A stretch of DNA of 64,000 nt from JAEMQF01 sp963850525 (GCA_963850525.1 CAWKLQ010000004.1:992001-1056000), one strand, 5' to 3'. Positions 50,819-59,979 are shown, numbered from the stretch's first letter. The notes: generated by a model from the sequence alone, not told the origin. Numbers and translations are program-made.

Positions 50819-51536
50819 AGCCGCGCCCAAGCTGCTGCAAGTCGACAAACTGTGCGCGTCGTACGGCGCGACGCAGGTGCTCTACGACCTGAATTTGTCG
50901 CTCGAGGCGGGCCACATCACGGCGGTGCTGGGCGCAAACGGCGCGGGCAAGACGAGCACGCTGCGCGCGCTGTGCCAGACGGTGCGCACTTCGGGCAGCA
51001 TCTTGTTCGAAGGCAAGCAACTGATCGGCCAGGCGACCGAAAACGTGGTGCGCCTGGGTGTCGCGCATGTGCCCGACGGGCGCGGCACGTTCACCGCGCT
51101 GTCGGTCGAAGAGAACCTGCGCCTGGGCGCCTACGTGCGGCGCGATCGCGCCGAGCTTGCGTTCGACATGGAAAAGGCGTTCACGCGTTTCCCCATCCTC
51201 AAGGCGCGGCGCCATCAACAGGCCGGCACCTTGTCAGGCGGCGAGCAACAAATGCTCGCGATCAGCCGCGCGCTGATGCTGCGCCCCAAGCTGCTGCTGC
51301 TCGACGAGCCGTCGTTTGGCCTCGCGCCGCTCATCGTCGCCGAGATCTTTCGCATCATGCGCACGATCAACCAGGAGGACCGCGTGAGCATGCTGCTCGT
51401 CGAACAGAACGCGAGCCTCGCGCTCGAGCTCGCTGACCATGTGTACTTGCTGGAAACCGGTCGGGTGGCGCTGTCAGGACCGAGCGCGCAGATCAGAGGC
51501 GACGAATCGGTGCGCCGCGCCTACCTGGGTTACTGA
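50811..51536 (+). CDS. livF: Branched-chain amino acid-type ABC transporter ATP-binding protein LivF (system 1)
   Basis: A 241-residue ATPase with P-loop GANGAGKT at residues 41-48, canonical signature LSGGEQQMLAI, Walker B LLLLDEPSFGLAP and H-loop VEQNAS. The catalytic residues are intact. It overlaps livG by 8 nt and precedes the permease genes by 23 bp. Confidence 0.95.
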   Translation: MPEAAPKLLQVDKLCASYGATQVLYDLNLSLEAGHITAVLGANGAGKTSTLRALCQTVRTSGSILFEGKQLIGQATENVVRLGVAHVPDGRGTFTALSVEENLRLGAYVRRDRAELAFDMEKAFTRFPILKARRHQQAGTLSGGEQQMLAISRALMLRPKLLLLDEPSFGLAPLIVAEIFRIMRTINQEDRVSMLLVEQNASLALELADHVYLLETGRVALSGPSAQIRGDESVRRAYLGY

Positions 51537-51559
51537 GCCCGCCGACGACACCCAACCCC

Positions 51560-52432
51560 ATGGAAGCCCTGCTGCACCAAATTTTTTCCGGCCTGGCCAA
51601 CGGCTGCATTTACGGCTCGGTGGCGCTCGCGCTCGTCATGATTTATCAGGCGACGCACCACATCAATTTTGCGCAAGGCGAGATGGCGACGTTCAGCACC
51701 TTCGTCGCCTGGGCGTTGATGCAGGCCGGGTGGCCCTACTGGGGGGCGTTCTTCTTCACCATCGCGGTCTCGTTCGCCGGTGGGCTGCTCTTGCAGCGCA
51801 TCGTGATGCGGCCTCTGGAAAAAGCGCCGGTGCTGACGAATGTGATCGTGTTCATCGGCTTGCTGCTGATCTTCAACGCATTGTCGGGCTGGATCTTCGA
51901 TCACACGATCAAGGCCTTCGCCAGCCCCTTCCCGAAGGATTCCGCACTCGCCACTGCCTACTTCTCGGCCCATCAACTGGGCTCGGCGGCGGTATTGCTG
52001 GCGGTGTTGTCGGGCTTGTTCGCATTCTTTCGCTTCACCCCGATCGGGCTGGCGATGCGCGCTGCGGCGCAGAACCCCGACTCGGCGCGCCTGGTGGGGA
52101 TTCGCGTGTCATGGATGCTGGCGCTCGGCTGGGGCCTGGCGTCGGCGATCGGCGCGGTGGCCGGCATGATGGTCGCCCCCGTCGTCTTTCTCGACCCGAG
52201 CATGATGCTCGGCATCCTGCTCTATGGCTTCGCCGCGGCTTTGCTTGGCGGCATCGACAACCCGCTCGGTGCGGTGATCGGCGGGCTGGTGGTCGGTGTG
52301 CTCGAGAACCTGCTCGGCGCCTATGTGATCGGCACCGAGCTGAAGCTGAGCGTCGCGCTGGTGCTGATCGTTGGCACCTTGACGCTGCGGCCCGACGGCC
52401 TGTTCGGCAAGAAGGTTGTGACTCGCGTATGA
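51560..52432 (+). CDS. livH: Branched-chain amino acid-type ABC permease LivH (system 1)
   Basis: A 290-residue permease with about eight transmembrane segments. The opening LANGCIYGSVALALVMIYQATHHINFAQGEMAT is the classic LivH N-terminus, and the EAA-like loop appears as GLAMRAAAQNPDSARLVGI. The alternate permease LivM starts with an ATGA overlap. Substrate likely a hydrophobic amino acid or related acid. Confidence 0.95.
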   Translation: MEALLHQIFSGLANGCIYGSVALALVMIYQATHHINFAQGEMATFSTFVAWALMQAGWPYWGAFFFTIAVSFAGGLLLQRIVMRPLEKAPVLTNVIVFIGLLLIFNALSGWIFDHTIKAFASPFPKDSALATAYFSAHQLGSAAVLLAVLSGLFAFFRFTPIGLAMRAAAQNPDSARLVGIRVSWMLALGWGLASAIGAVAGMMVAPVVFLDPSMMLGILLYGFAAALLGGIDNPLGAVIGGLVVGVLENLLGAYVIGTELKLSVALVLIVGTLTLRPDGLFGKKVVTRV

Positions 52433-53412
52433 AACCCATAGCTCGCAAGTGGGTCTGGATCGCGAGCGCCTTGCTCGTGATCGCCTTGCTCGTGCTGCCC
52501 TTCCTCGTCAAGAACTATCGCGTCTTCCAGTTCAACCTGGTGCTCGTCTACGCAGTGGCGATCCTCGGGCTCAACATCCTCACCGGTTTCAACGGCCAGA
52601 TTTCGCTGGGCCACGGCGCCTTCTACGCCTTTGGCGCTTACATCGCGGCGATGCTGATGGACAAGCTCGGCGTGCCCTATTGGGCGACGCTTCCGGTCGC
52701 GTTCGTGCTGTGTTTCAGCTTCGGCTTCGTCGTCGGTTTCCCTGCGCTGCGCCTGGCCGGCCACTACCTCGCGCTGGCGACGTATGCGCTCGCGTTGGCC
52801 GTGCCGCAACTCCTGAAATACAAGAAGATCGAGGCCTACACCGGTGGCGTGCAAGGCATCGTGCTGAGCAAGCCGGAGGCGCCCTTTGCGTTCAGCCTGT
52901 TCGGTCAGCCGCTCAGCGCCGATCGCTGGCTCTATTTCTTCACACTGTTCGTCGCCGCGCTGATGTTCCTGCTCGCCTGGAACCTGCTGCGCGGCCGCGT
53001 TGGGCGTGCGCTGATCGCGGTGCGCGATCACCCGATCGCCGCGACGACGATGGGAATCAACCTGGCGATGTTCAAGTCGCTGACGTTCGGCGTTTCCGCA
53101 GGCGTGACGGGTCTGGCCGGCGCCTTGGGTGGGATCGTCGTCGCCTTCGTTTCGCCCGACAGCTTCACGGTGAGCCTCTCGATCTTCCTTCTCGTGGGCG
53201 TCGTCGTCGGCGGGCTCGCGTCGATCCCCGGGGCGATTTTCGGCGGCATCTTCATCCAGTTCGTGCCGAACATCGCCGACGAAATCTCCAAGTCGGCGCC
53301 GGCGGCCATCTACGGCGTGCTGCTGATCGGCTTGATGTACCTGATGCCCACCGGTGTGATGGGTGGCTTGCACGGTCTTTGGGCGCGGCTTCGCGCGCGA
53401 ACAAAGGGTTGA
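52429..53412 (+). CDS. livM: Branched-chain amino acid-type ABC permease LivM (system 1)
   Basis: A 327-residue permease. It opens with a transmembrane segment (WVWIASALLVIALLVLPFL) and has the family segment NGQISLGHGAFYAFGAYIAA. The EAA-like loop is GRALIAVRDHPIAATTMGI, and the C-terminus VVGGLASIPGAIFGGIFIQ is typical. The ATG overlaps the livH stop. Confidence 0.95.
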   Translation: MKPIARKWVWIASALLVIALLVLPFLVKNYRVFQFNLVLVYAVAILGLNILTGFNGQISLGHGAFYAFGAYIAAMLMDKLGVPYWATLPVAFVLCFSFGFVVGFPALRLAGHYLALATYALALAVPQLLKYKKIEAYTGGVQGIVLSKPEAPFAFSLFGQPLSADRWLYFFTLFVAALMFLLAWNLLRGRVGRALIAVRDHPIAATTMGINLAMFKSLTFGVSAGVTGLAGALGGIVVAFVSPDSFTVSLSIFLLVGVVVGGLASIPGAIFGGIFIQFVPNIADEISKSAPAAIYGVLLIGLMYLMPTGVMGGLHGLWARLRARTKG

Positions 53413-53481
53413 CCCGGTTGTCCTGGCGCGCCGCCCGGCGTTTGATAGACGGTTGTGAACTTTCTCAGCAGGAGGCTTTCG

Positions 53482-54690
53482 ATGATGAAACTCAAGACCC
53501 TGGTCCTCGCAATTGCGGGTTCGTCATCGCTGGCTCTGGCCGGCACGGCGCTGGCGCAGAAAAAATACGACCCCGGTGCCACCGACAAGGAAATCAAGGT
53601 CGGCAACATCAACCCCTATTCGGGCCCTTTGTCGGCCTACGGCGCGATCGGCAAGGCGATAGGCGCCTACTTCGACAAGGTCAACGCCGAGGGTGGAATC
53701 AACGGGCGTATGGTCAAATACATCAGCCTGGACGACGGCTACAACCCGGCCAAGACGGTGGAGCAGGCGCGTAAGCTTGTTGAACAAGAAGAGGTGCTGG
53801 TTCTGTTCCAGCCGCTCGGCACGCCGCCGAACTCTGCGATTCACAAGTACATGAACGACAAGAAGGTGCCACAGTTGTTTGTCGCCACCGGCGCCACCAA
53901 GTGGGGCGATCCGAAGAACTTTCCGTACACGATGGGCTGGCAGCCGAACTACCAGAGCGAAGCGCGGATTTATGCGTTGCACCTTCTCGATACGAAACCG
54001 AACGCCAAGATCGCCGTGCTCTACCAGAACGACGATTACGGCAAAGACTATCTGAAGGGCTTCGAAGACGGCCTGGGCGACAAGGCGAAGACGATGATCG
54101 TCTCCAAGGTGACATATGAGTCGACCGACCCGACGGTGGACAGCCAGATGGTGACGCTGAAGGGCTCCGGCGCCGACACTTTTTTCAACATCACAACGCC
54201 CAAGTTCGCCGCGCAAGCGATCAAGAAGGCCGCTGAACTTGGCTGGAAGCCCACGCACTATCTGAACAGCGTGTCCAATCAGGTGGGTTCTGTGCTCAAG
54301 GCCGCGGGCCTGGACAACAGCATTGGAATTTACTCTGCCTTCTACATCAAGGATCCGACCGACCCGCAATTTCAGAAAGGCAAGGAATACGACGACTGGT
54401 TCGCGTGGATGAAGAAGTACAACGCGACGGCCGACATGAGCGACAACTTCAACGTCTACGGCTACACCGTCGCGCAGACGCTCGTGCAGGTGCTCAAGCA
54501 AGCGGGCGACAACCTGACACGCGACAACATCATGAAACAAGCTGCGAACCTGGACATGGCGCTGCCGATGCTGTTGCCTGGCGTGAACGTGAAGACTGGG
54601 CCGGACGATTTCTACCCGATCGAGCGCGAGCAATTGGCGCGATTTACCGGCACCACATGGGAGCTATCCGGCAAGGTCTACGGCAGGTAG
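53482..54690 (+). CDS. livK: ABC transporter periplasmic substrate-binding protein (system 1)
   Basis: A 402-residue receptor-type binding protein with a signal peptide (MMKLKTLVLAIAGSSSLAL ... ALAQ, about 28 residues). The mature part begins KKYDPGATDKEIKVGNINPYSGPLSAYG, as in LivK/amide-binding proteins. A perfect AGGAGG at 53470-53475 with 6-base spacing decides the ATG at 53482; a GTG 27 nt upstream lacks a site. It is the last gene of system 1. The 143-bp gap that follows holds a GC-rich inverted repeat (about 54705-54745) without a clear T run. Confidence 0.94.
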   Translation: MMKLKTLVLAIAGSSSLALAGTALAQKKYDPGATDKEIKVGNINPYSGPLSAYGAIGKAIGAYFDKVNAEGGINGRMVKYISLDDGYNPAKTVEQARKLVEQEEVLVLFQPLGTPPNSAIHKYMNDKKVPQLFVATGATKWGDPKNFPYTMGWQPNYQSEARIYALHLLDTKPNAKIAVLYQNDDYGKDYLKGFEDGLGDKAKTMIVSKVTYESTDPTVDSQMVTLKGSGADTFFNITTPKFAAQAIKKAAELGWKPTHYLNSVSNQVGSVLKAAGLDNSIGIYSAFYIKDPTDPQFQKGKEYDDWFAWMKKYNATADMSDNFNVYGYTVAQTLVQVLKQAGDNLTRDNIMKQAANLDMALPMLLPGVNVKTGPDDFYPIEREQLARFTGTTWELSGKVYGR

Positions 54691-54833
54691 CGAACCAGTG
54701 ACACCCGGGGTTTGATGCCGCGGGCGCTTTCCTTCCCCGGGAACGGATGACCCGTTTTGCGGGAAGTCCCTGATCGCCGACGACGCGCTTTCGGATAGTG
54801 TGCGCAGCAGTGTCATCACATTGGGAGTTGCTT

Positions 54834-56072
54834 ATGCGAGCCGATCAAAAATTGTCGTGCCTGAGTGCGGGTGCCGTGTTGGCGATTGTCAGCGGCGGCG
54901 CGTTTGCGCAAGCCGGGCAAACCGTCAAGGTCGCCTTCATTGACCCGCTTTCGGGGCCGTTTGCCAACGTCGGCCAAAACCAGCTCAAGAGCTGGCAGTT
55001 CATTGCCGAGGAGTTCAACAAGAAGAACGTCGCCGGGGTGAAATTCGAGTTCGTTCCCTTCGACAACAAGGGCTCGCCGCAGGAAAGCCTGAACGTGCTC
55101 AAGGCAGCGATCGATCAGAACATTCGCTACATCGTGCAGGGCAACGGATCGGGCGCCGCGGCGGCGATCAGCGACGGCGTGAGCAAGCACAACGAGCGCA
55201 ATCCCGGCAAGGAGTTGGTCTACCTCAACTACGCCGCGGTCGACCCCGATCTGACGAACAGCAAATGCTCGTTCTGGCATTTCCGCCTGGACGCCGACAC
55301 GTCGATGAAGATGGAGGCGTTGACGAGCTTCATGAAAGACCAGGCGGACGTGAAGAAGGTCTACGTCATCGGCCAGAACTACGCGCACGGCGTGCAGGTG
55401 TCGCGCTACTTCAAGGAGACGATCGCGCGCAAGCGCCCCGACGTGCAAGTCGTCGGCGACGACCTGCACCCGATCGGCCAGGTGAAGGACTTCGCGCCCT
55501 ACATCGCGAAGATCAAGGCGAGTGGCGCGGATTCGGTCGTCACAGGCAACTGGGGCCAGGACCTGACGCTGCTCGTCAAGGCCGCCAAGGACGCCGGCCT
55601 GAACGCGAATCTCTACACCTACTACGCGGGCGTGAGCGGCACGCCCACGGCGCTCGCCGGTGGCGTGAGCGGAACGGTGCGTGTCGTCGCCTATTCTCAC
55701 AACAGCTTGGCGGATCCGGTGAAGACGCTGCAGGACAAGTTCAAGAAGCAGTTCAACGACGACTGGTACACCGCAGCAACGTACAACGGCGTCGCGATGC
55801 TTGCCGAAGGCATGGCCAAGGCGAAGAGCACCGATCCGGTGAAGGTCGCGCTCGCGATGGAGGGGTTGAAGTTCAAGGGCTTCCAGGGCGAAGTCGAGAT
55901 GCGCAAGTCCGACCACCAGCTCCAGCAAGGCCTCTACATCAGCGAGTGGCGCAAGGCCGACGCGAAAAACCCCTACAGCGTCGAGAACACCGGCTTCAAC
56001 TTCCAGGAAGTGAAGGCGATTCCCGCCTACGTGGCGAGCACGCCGACGTCCTGCGACATGAAGCGGCCGTAA
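54834..56072 (+). CDS. livK: ABC transporter periplasmic substrate-binding protein (system 2)
   Basis: A 412-residue binding protein with a signal peptide (about 26 residues, ending GAFAQ). VKVAFIDPLSGPFANVGQNQL is the family's first strand. The central part contains NSKCSFWHFRLDADTSMKM and a later Cys (SCDMKRP), which could form a disulfide. It differs clearly in sequence from the system 1 protein, so the two systems probably bind different ligands. It begins a second operon, with an intrinsic terminator after it. Confidence 0.94.
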   Translation: MRADQKLSCLSAGAVLAIVSGGAFAQAGQTVKVAFIDPLSGPFANVGQNQLKSWQFIAEEFNKKNVAGVKFEFVPFDNKGSPQESLNVLKAAIDQNIRYIVQGNGSGAAAAISDGVSKHNERNPGKELVYLNYAAVDPDLTNSKCSFWHFRLDADTSMKMEALTSFMKDQADVKKVYVIGQNYAHGVQVSRYFKETIARKRPDVQVVGDDLHPIGQVKDFAPYIAKIKASGADSVVTGNWGQDLTLLVKAAKDAGLNANLYTYYAGVSGTPTALAGGVSGTVRVVAYSHNSLADPVKTLQDKFKKQFNDDWYTAATYNGVAMLAEGMAKAKSTDPVKVALAMEGLKFKGFQGEVEMRKSDHQLQQGLYISEWRKADAKNPYSVENTGFNFQEVKAIPAYVASTPTSCDMKRP

Positions 56073-56089
56073 CCACGCATCGAGCGCGG

Positions 56090-56128
56090 CGGCGCGGGCG
56101 TCGGATGCAGGCGCCGCGCCGTTTTTTT
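56090..56128 (+). terminator. Intrinsic terminator between the binding-protein and permease genes of Liv system 2
   Basis: CGGCGCGG (56090-56097) pairs with CCGCGCCG (56114-56121), the stem is extended by two to three G-C pairs with a bulge, and seven T follow (56122-56128). It lies 17 bp after the binding-protein stop and ends 13 bp before the next ATG. It should stop most transcripts after the binding-protein gene. Confidence 0.88.
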
Positions 56129-56141
56129 GCATTGCGCAGCC

Positions 56142-57167
56142 ATGGACGTGTCGTATTACCTGATTTCGCTGCTCAACGGGCTGTCGGTCGGCCTGTTGCT
56201 GTTCATGCTCGCCTCGGGCCTGACGCTGATCTTCAGCATGATGGGCGTGCTCAATTTTGCGCACGCGAGTTTCTACATGCTCGGCGCTTACGTCGCCTAC
56301 ACGATCAGTCAGGTGGCGGGCTTCTGGTGGGGGCTGCTGCTCGCGCCACCGCTGGTGGGCCTGCTCGGCGCCGGCTTCGAGCGCTTTGCGCTGCGCCGTG
56401 TGCACAAGTTCGGCCATGTGCCGGAGCTGCTCATCACCTTCGGCCTGTCGTACCTGCTCCTTGAACTCGTGCAGCTCGTGTGGGGCCGCCAGGCGGTGAA
56501 TTTCCAGCCGCCGCCGTCGCTGCAGGGGCCGCTGTTCACGATCGTCGACTTGCCCGATTCATTGAGCGTCGTTCTCGGTGCGCCGCCGCCGGTGTGCAAG
56601 AGCGTCGTCGGCGCGCTCTGCACCCAGTTTCCGCAGTTCCGCGCGTTTGGCATGCTGGTCGCGGTATTGATGCTGATCGCGGTGTGGCTGCTGCTCACGC
56701 GCACCCGCATCGGCCTGGTGATCCAGGCCGCGCTGACGCACCCCGAGGCGGCTGAGTCGCTCGGCCATAACGTGCCGCGGGTGTTCATGCTCGTGTTCGG
56801 CGGCGGCACGGCGCTGGCGGCGCTGGCCGGCGTGATCGGCGGTGCGCTGCGCGTCACCGAGCCGTCGATGGCGCTGGCGGTGGGTGCAGTCGTGTTCGCC
56901 GTGATCGTGATCGGCGGCATGGGTTCGCTGCTGGGCGCGTTCGTCGCGTCGGTGGGCCTGGGCGTGATCGAGTCGTTTGCCGTCAGCAGCGACCGCTCGA
57001 TCGCGGACCTGTTCAAGTGGCTCGGCATGCAGGTCACGCCGGAGACTTTCGGCTTCGCCGTGTGGAGCGTGAAGATCTCGCAAGTCGGCGCGATCCTGCC
57101 TTATCTGCTGCTGGTGCTGATCCTCATCTTCCGGCCCAAGGGCCTGTTCGGGACACGGGAGGGCTGA
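56142..57167 (+). CDS. livH: Branched-chain amino acid-type ABC permease LivH (system 2)
   Basis: A 341-residue permease with the LivH opening LLNGLSVGLLLFMLASGLTLIFSMMGVLNFAHASFYMLGA. A long periplasmic loop is inserted near residues 125-175 (PPPSLQGPLFTIVDLPDSLSV ... APPPVCKSVVGALC), longer than in system 1. The EAA-like loop is GLVIQAALTHPEAAESLGHN. The ATG at 56142 lies directly after the terminator, with no clear ribosome-binding site. LivM follows with a 1-nt overlap (TGATG). Confidence 0.93.
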   Translation: MDVSYYLISLLNGLSVGLLLFMLASGLTLIFSMMGVLNFAHASFYMLGAYVAYTISQVAGFWWGLLLAPPLVGLLGAGFERFALRRVHKFGHVPELLITFGLSYLLLELVQLVWGRQAVNFQPPPSLQGPLFTIVDLPDSLSVVLGAPPPVCKSVVGALCTQFPQFRAFGMLVAVLMLIAVWLLLTRTRIGLVIQAALTHPEAAESLGHNVPRVFMLVFGGGTALAALAGVIGGALRVTEPSMALAVGAVVFAVIVIGGMGSLLGAFVASVGLGVIESFAVSSDRSIADLFKWLGMQVTPETFGFAVWSVKISQVGAILPYLLLVLILIFRPKGLFGTREG

Positions 57168-58462
57168 TGGCGTCCAGCGCAGTCATGCCGATCGGGCGCT
57201 TCAACACGGGGCGTTGGCTCGTCTGGGGCGGCTACGCGCTGGTGCTGCTGGTCGCGCCGCTGCTGTGGACGAGCAGCCTATCGCTGACGATGCTGTCGCA
57301 GATGGGGATCGCGATCATCTCCTGCCTGGCGTTCAACATGCTGCTTGGCCAGGGCGGCATGCTCAGCTTCGGCCACGCCGTTTATTCGGGGCTCGGCTCG
57401 TTCTTCGCGATCCACGCGCTGAACCACATCTCGGCAGGCAAGCTCGCGCTGCCGGTGAGCCTGGTGCCGCTCGTCGGCGGCCTGGCGGGAATGGTGTTCG
57501 CGGTGCTGCTCGGTTACGTCACGACGAAGAAGGCCGGTACGCCGTTCGCGATGATCACGCTCGGTGTGGGCGAACTCGTGTACGCGATGTCGCTCATGTT
57601 CCCGGGGTTCTTCGGCGGCGAGGGCGGAATCAACGGCAATCGGGTCGCGGGTCAGCCGTTCCTCGGCATCACCTTTGGGCCGCAACGCCAGCTGTATTAC
57701 CTGATCGCGATCTACACCTTCCTCTGCACCGCGGCGATGTTCGCGTACACGCGCACGCCGCTCGGCCGCATGCTCAACGCGGTGCGCGACAACCCGGAGC
57801 GCGTCGAGTTCATCGGCTACAGCACGCAGCACGTGCGCTACCTCGCGTTCATCGCGTCGGGCCTGTTCATGGGAATCGCCGGCGGCCTGTCGGCGCTCAA
57901 CTTCGAGATCGTCACCGCCGAGGTGGTGAGCGCGCTGCGCTCCGGGGCCTTCCTGCTGTTCACCTTTCTTGGCGGCGCGGTGTTCTTCTTCGGGCCGATC
58001 ATCGGCGCGGTGTTGATGGTGATCGCCCTCGTGCTGTTGTCTGAACTCACGCAGGCCTGGCTGCTCTACCTCGGGCTCGTGTTCGTCGTCATGGTGATGT
58101 ACGCGCCGGGTGGCATCAGCGCGCTGATCATGATGAACCTGCGCGTCGCGAGTTTCGGCCAGCTGCGGCAGCTGCTCGGCGGCTACCTCGCGCTTGCCGG
58201 TGCCGGCGCGGTGATGCTCGCCGGCGCGGGCGCGATGATCGAGATGCTGTACCACCTTCAGCTCAACCAGGCGCTCGGGCCGAACATGAAATACCTCGGG
58301 ACGACGCTCGACGCGAGCCGCCTCCTCGCCTGGATCGGCGGCGCGTTGACGCTGCTGCTGGGCGTCGTGCTGTTCGAGTTTGCGCGGCGCCGCTTCGCCC
58401 GCCGCTGGAGCAGCGTGCAGGAGCAGATCGAGCGCGAGATCCAATCCAGGGAGTCGGCGTGA
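57167..58462 (+). CDS. livM: Branched-chain amino acid-type ABC permease LivM (system 2), with C-terminal extension
   Basis: A 431-residue permease. The core matches LivM (LLGQGGMLSFGHAVYSGLG, LGRMLNAVRDNPERVEFIGY, and a GGAVFFFGPIIGAVLMV helix). About 80-100 residues beyond the usual end form two more hydrophobic segments and a charged tail (RRRFARRWSSVQEQIEREIQ). Such longer LivM proteins are found in a branch of the family. It overlaps the next gene by 4 nt (GTGA). Confidence 0.93.
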   Translation: MASSAVMPIGRFNTGRWLVWGGYALVLLVAPLLWTSSLSLTMLSQMGIAIISCLAFNMLLGQGGMLSFGHAVYSGLGSFFAIHALNHISAGKLALPVSLVPLVGGLAGMVFAVLLGYVTTKKAGTPFAMITLGVGELVYAMSLMFPGFFGGEGGINGNRVAGQPFLGITFGPQRQLYYLIAIYTFLCTAAMFAYTRTPLGRMLNAVRDNPERVEFIGYSTQHVRYLAFIASGLFMGIAGGLSALNFEIVTAEVVSALRSGAFLLFTFLGGAVFFFGPIIGAVLMVIALVLLSELTQAWLLYLGLVFVVMVMYAPGGISALIMMNLRVASFGQLRQLLGGYLALAGAGAVMLAGAGAMIEMLYHLQLNQALGPNMKYLGTTLDASRLLAWIGGALTLLLGVVLFEFARRRFARRWSSVQEQIEREIQSRESA

Positions 58463-59250
58463 GTTCGGGCTACGCGGTCGAGCTGCGCGATGTGCGCAAG
58501 AGTTTCGGCAGGACCGAGATCATCCGCGGCACGAGCCTCGCCGTCGCGCCGGGCGAGCGCGTCGCCTTGATCGGACCCAACGGCGCCGGCAAGTCGACTT
58601 TGTTCAACCTGATCAGCGGCCGCTTTCCCCTGACCTCGGGCGAGATCCTGCTCAACGGCCGGAGCATCGCCGGGTTGAGCCCGTTCCAGATCAACCGCCG
58701 CGGCTTGGCGCGCAGCTTTCAGGTGAGCAACCTGTTCACGCGCCTGTCGGTGTTCGAGAACGTGCGCTGCTCCGTGTTGTGGAGCCTGGGCTACGGCTAC
58801 TCGTTCTGGCGCTTCCTCGCCGACGCCAAAGACGCGAATGCACGCGCGGATGAGGTCGTGCGAATGATCCGGCTCGACAAGCGCCGCGACGTGCTGGCGA
58901 TGAACCTCACCTACGCGGAACAGCGCGCGCTCGAGATCGGCATCACGATCGCCGGTGGCGCCGACGTCATCCTGCTCGACGAACCCACCTCGGGAATGAG
59001 CCGCAGCGAGACCGAGCGCTTCGTCGAACTGATCCGCGAGGTGACGCAAGGCAAGACGCTGCTCACGGTCGAGCACGACATGGGCGTCGTGTTCGGCCTG
59101 GCGGACAAGATTGCCGTGCTCGTCTACGGCGAGGTGATCGCTTTCGACGTTCCCGACGCCGTGCGCGCCAATCCACGCGTGCAAGAAGCCTACCTCGGCG
59201 CCGTGCATGCCGATGCACAAGCGGCGCAAAGCCGGACCGAGGCGGGGTAA
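58459..59250 (+). CDS. livG: ABC transporter ATP-binding protein LivG (system 2)
   Basis: A 263-residue ATPase with a GTG start overlapping the livM stop. The P-loop GPNGAGKST is at residues 39-47, and the Q-loop is in GLARSFQVSNLF. The signature loop is diverged (LTYAEQRALEIGI), Walker B is VILLDEPTSGMS and the H-loop is VEHDMG. The first Gly of LSGGQ is not kept. It works with LivF encoded next (4-bp gap). Confidence 0.94.
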   Translation: MSSGYAVELRDVRKSFGRTEIIRGTSLAVAPGERVALIGPNGAGKSTLFNLISGRFPLTSGEILLNGRSIAGLSPFQINRRGLARSFQVSNLFTRLSVFENVRCSVLWSLGYGYSFWRFLADAKDANARADEVVRMIRLDKRRDVLAMNLTYAEQRALEIGITIAGGADVILLDEPTSGMSRSETERFVELIREVTQGKTLLTVEHDMGVVFGLADKIAVLVYGEVIAFDVPDAVRANPRVQEAYLGAVHADAQAAQSRTEAG

Positions 59251-59254
59251 GCGC

Positions 59255-59950
59255 ATGCTCAAACTCGAAGCGGTGAACGCCTTCTACGGCAAGAGCCATG
59301 TGCTGCACGGCGTTCACTTTAGCGTCGCCCCGGGCGAAATTGTCAGCCTGCTTGGCCGCAACGGATCGGGGCGCTCCACCACCGTCAAGACAATCATGGG
59401 GCTGGTGGCGGGAAACGGCTCGATCCGCTGGCGCGACCAGCAGATCCTCGGTCGCAAGGCCTTCGAAATCGCCCATCTGGGACTGGGTTACGTCCCGGAG
59501 AACCGCGACATCTTTCCGCAGCTGACGGTGCAGCAGAATCTGTTGCTCGGGGTCAAGTCGGGGTCGAAGAAGGGCCGCTGGAGCTTCGACGACATGTACC
59601 GGATGTTCCCGCGCCTCGAGGAACGTAGGCACACGCCCGCCGGTGTGCTGTCCGGAGGCGAGCAGCAAATGCTGACACTGTGCCGCACGCTGATGGGCGA
59701 CCCGGACCTGATCATGATCGACGAGCCGACCGAAGGCCTGGCGCCGAAGATCGTGGCGCTGGTGGGGGAGTACCTGCGCGAACTGCGCCGCCGCGGCATT
59801 TCGGTATTGCTCGTCGAGCAAAAGCTGACGATCGCGCTGGACGTCTCCGAGCGCTGCCTCGTGATGGGCCACGGCCAGATCGTTTTCGAAGGCTCGCCCG
59901 CCGAGTTGCGCAGCAATGCCGAGGTTCGCAAGGAGTGGCTCGAGGTGTAA
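59255..59950 (+). CDS. livF: ABC transporter ATP-binding protein LivF (system 2), P-loop Lys replaced by Arg
   Basis: A 231-residue ATPase. The P-loop reads GRNGSGRST (residues 34-42): the invariant Lys is Arg40 (codon CGC). Walker B (LIMIDEPTEGLAP), LSGGEQQMLTL and the H-loop (VEQKLT) are intact. I recall the same Arg in some betaproteobacterial LivF proteins, so it may be a subfamily feature, not damage. ATP binding by this half may be weak, with the partner LivG giving the main hydrolysis. It ends the second operon. Confidence 0.93.
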   Translation: MLKLEAVNAFYGKSHVLHGVHFSVAPGEIVSLLGRNGSGRSTTVKTIMGLVAGNGSIRWRDQQILGRKAFEIAHLGLGYVPENRDIFPQLTVQQNLLLGVKSGSKKGRWSFDDMYRMFPRLEERRHTPAGVLSGGEQQMLTLCRTLMGDPDLIMIDEPTEGLAPKIVALVGEYLRELRRRGISVLLVEQKLTIALDVSERCLVMGHGQIVFEGSPAELRSNAEVRKEWLEV

Positions 59951-59979
59951 AGCGCTGCGCTGCGCCGGCCGCCGCTGCC

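Noticed and set aside
54700..54780. Possible terminator between the two Liv operons
   Set aside because: CCCGGGG and CCCCGGG could pair over a large loop, but the arms are far apart and no T run follows; too weak to annotate.
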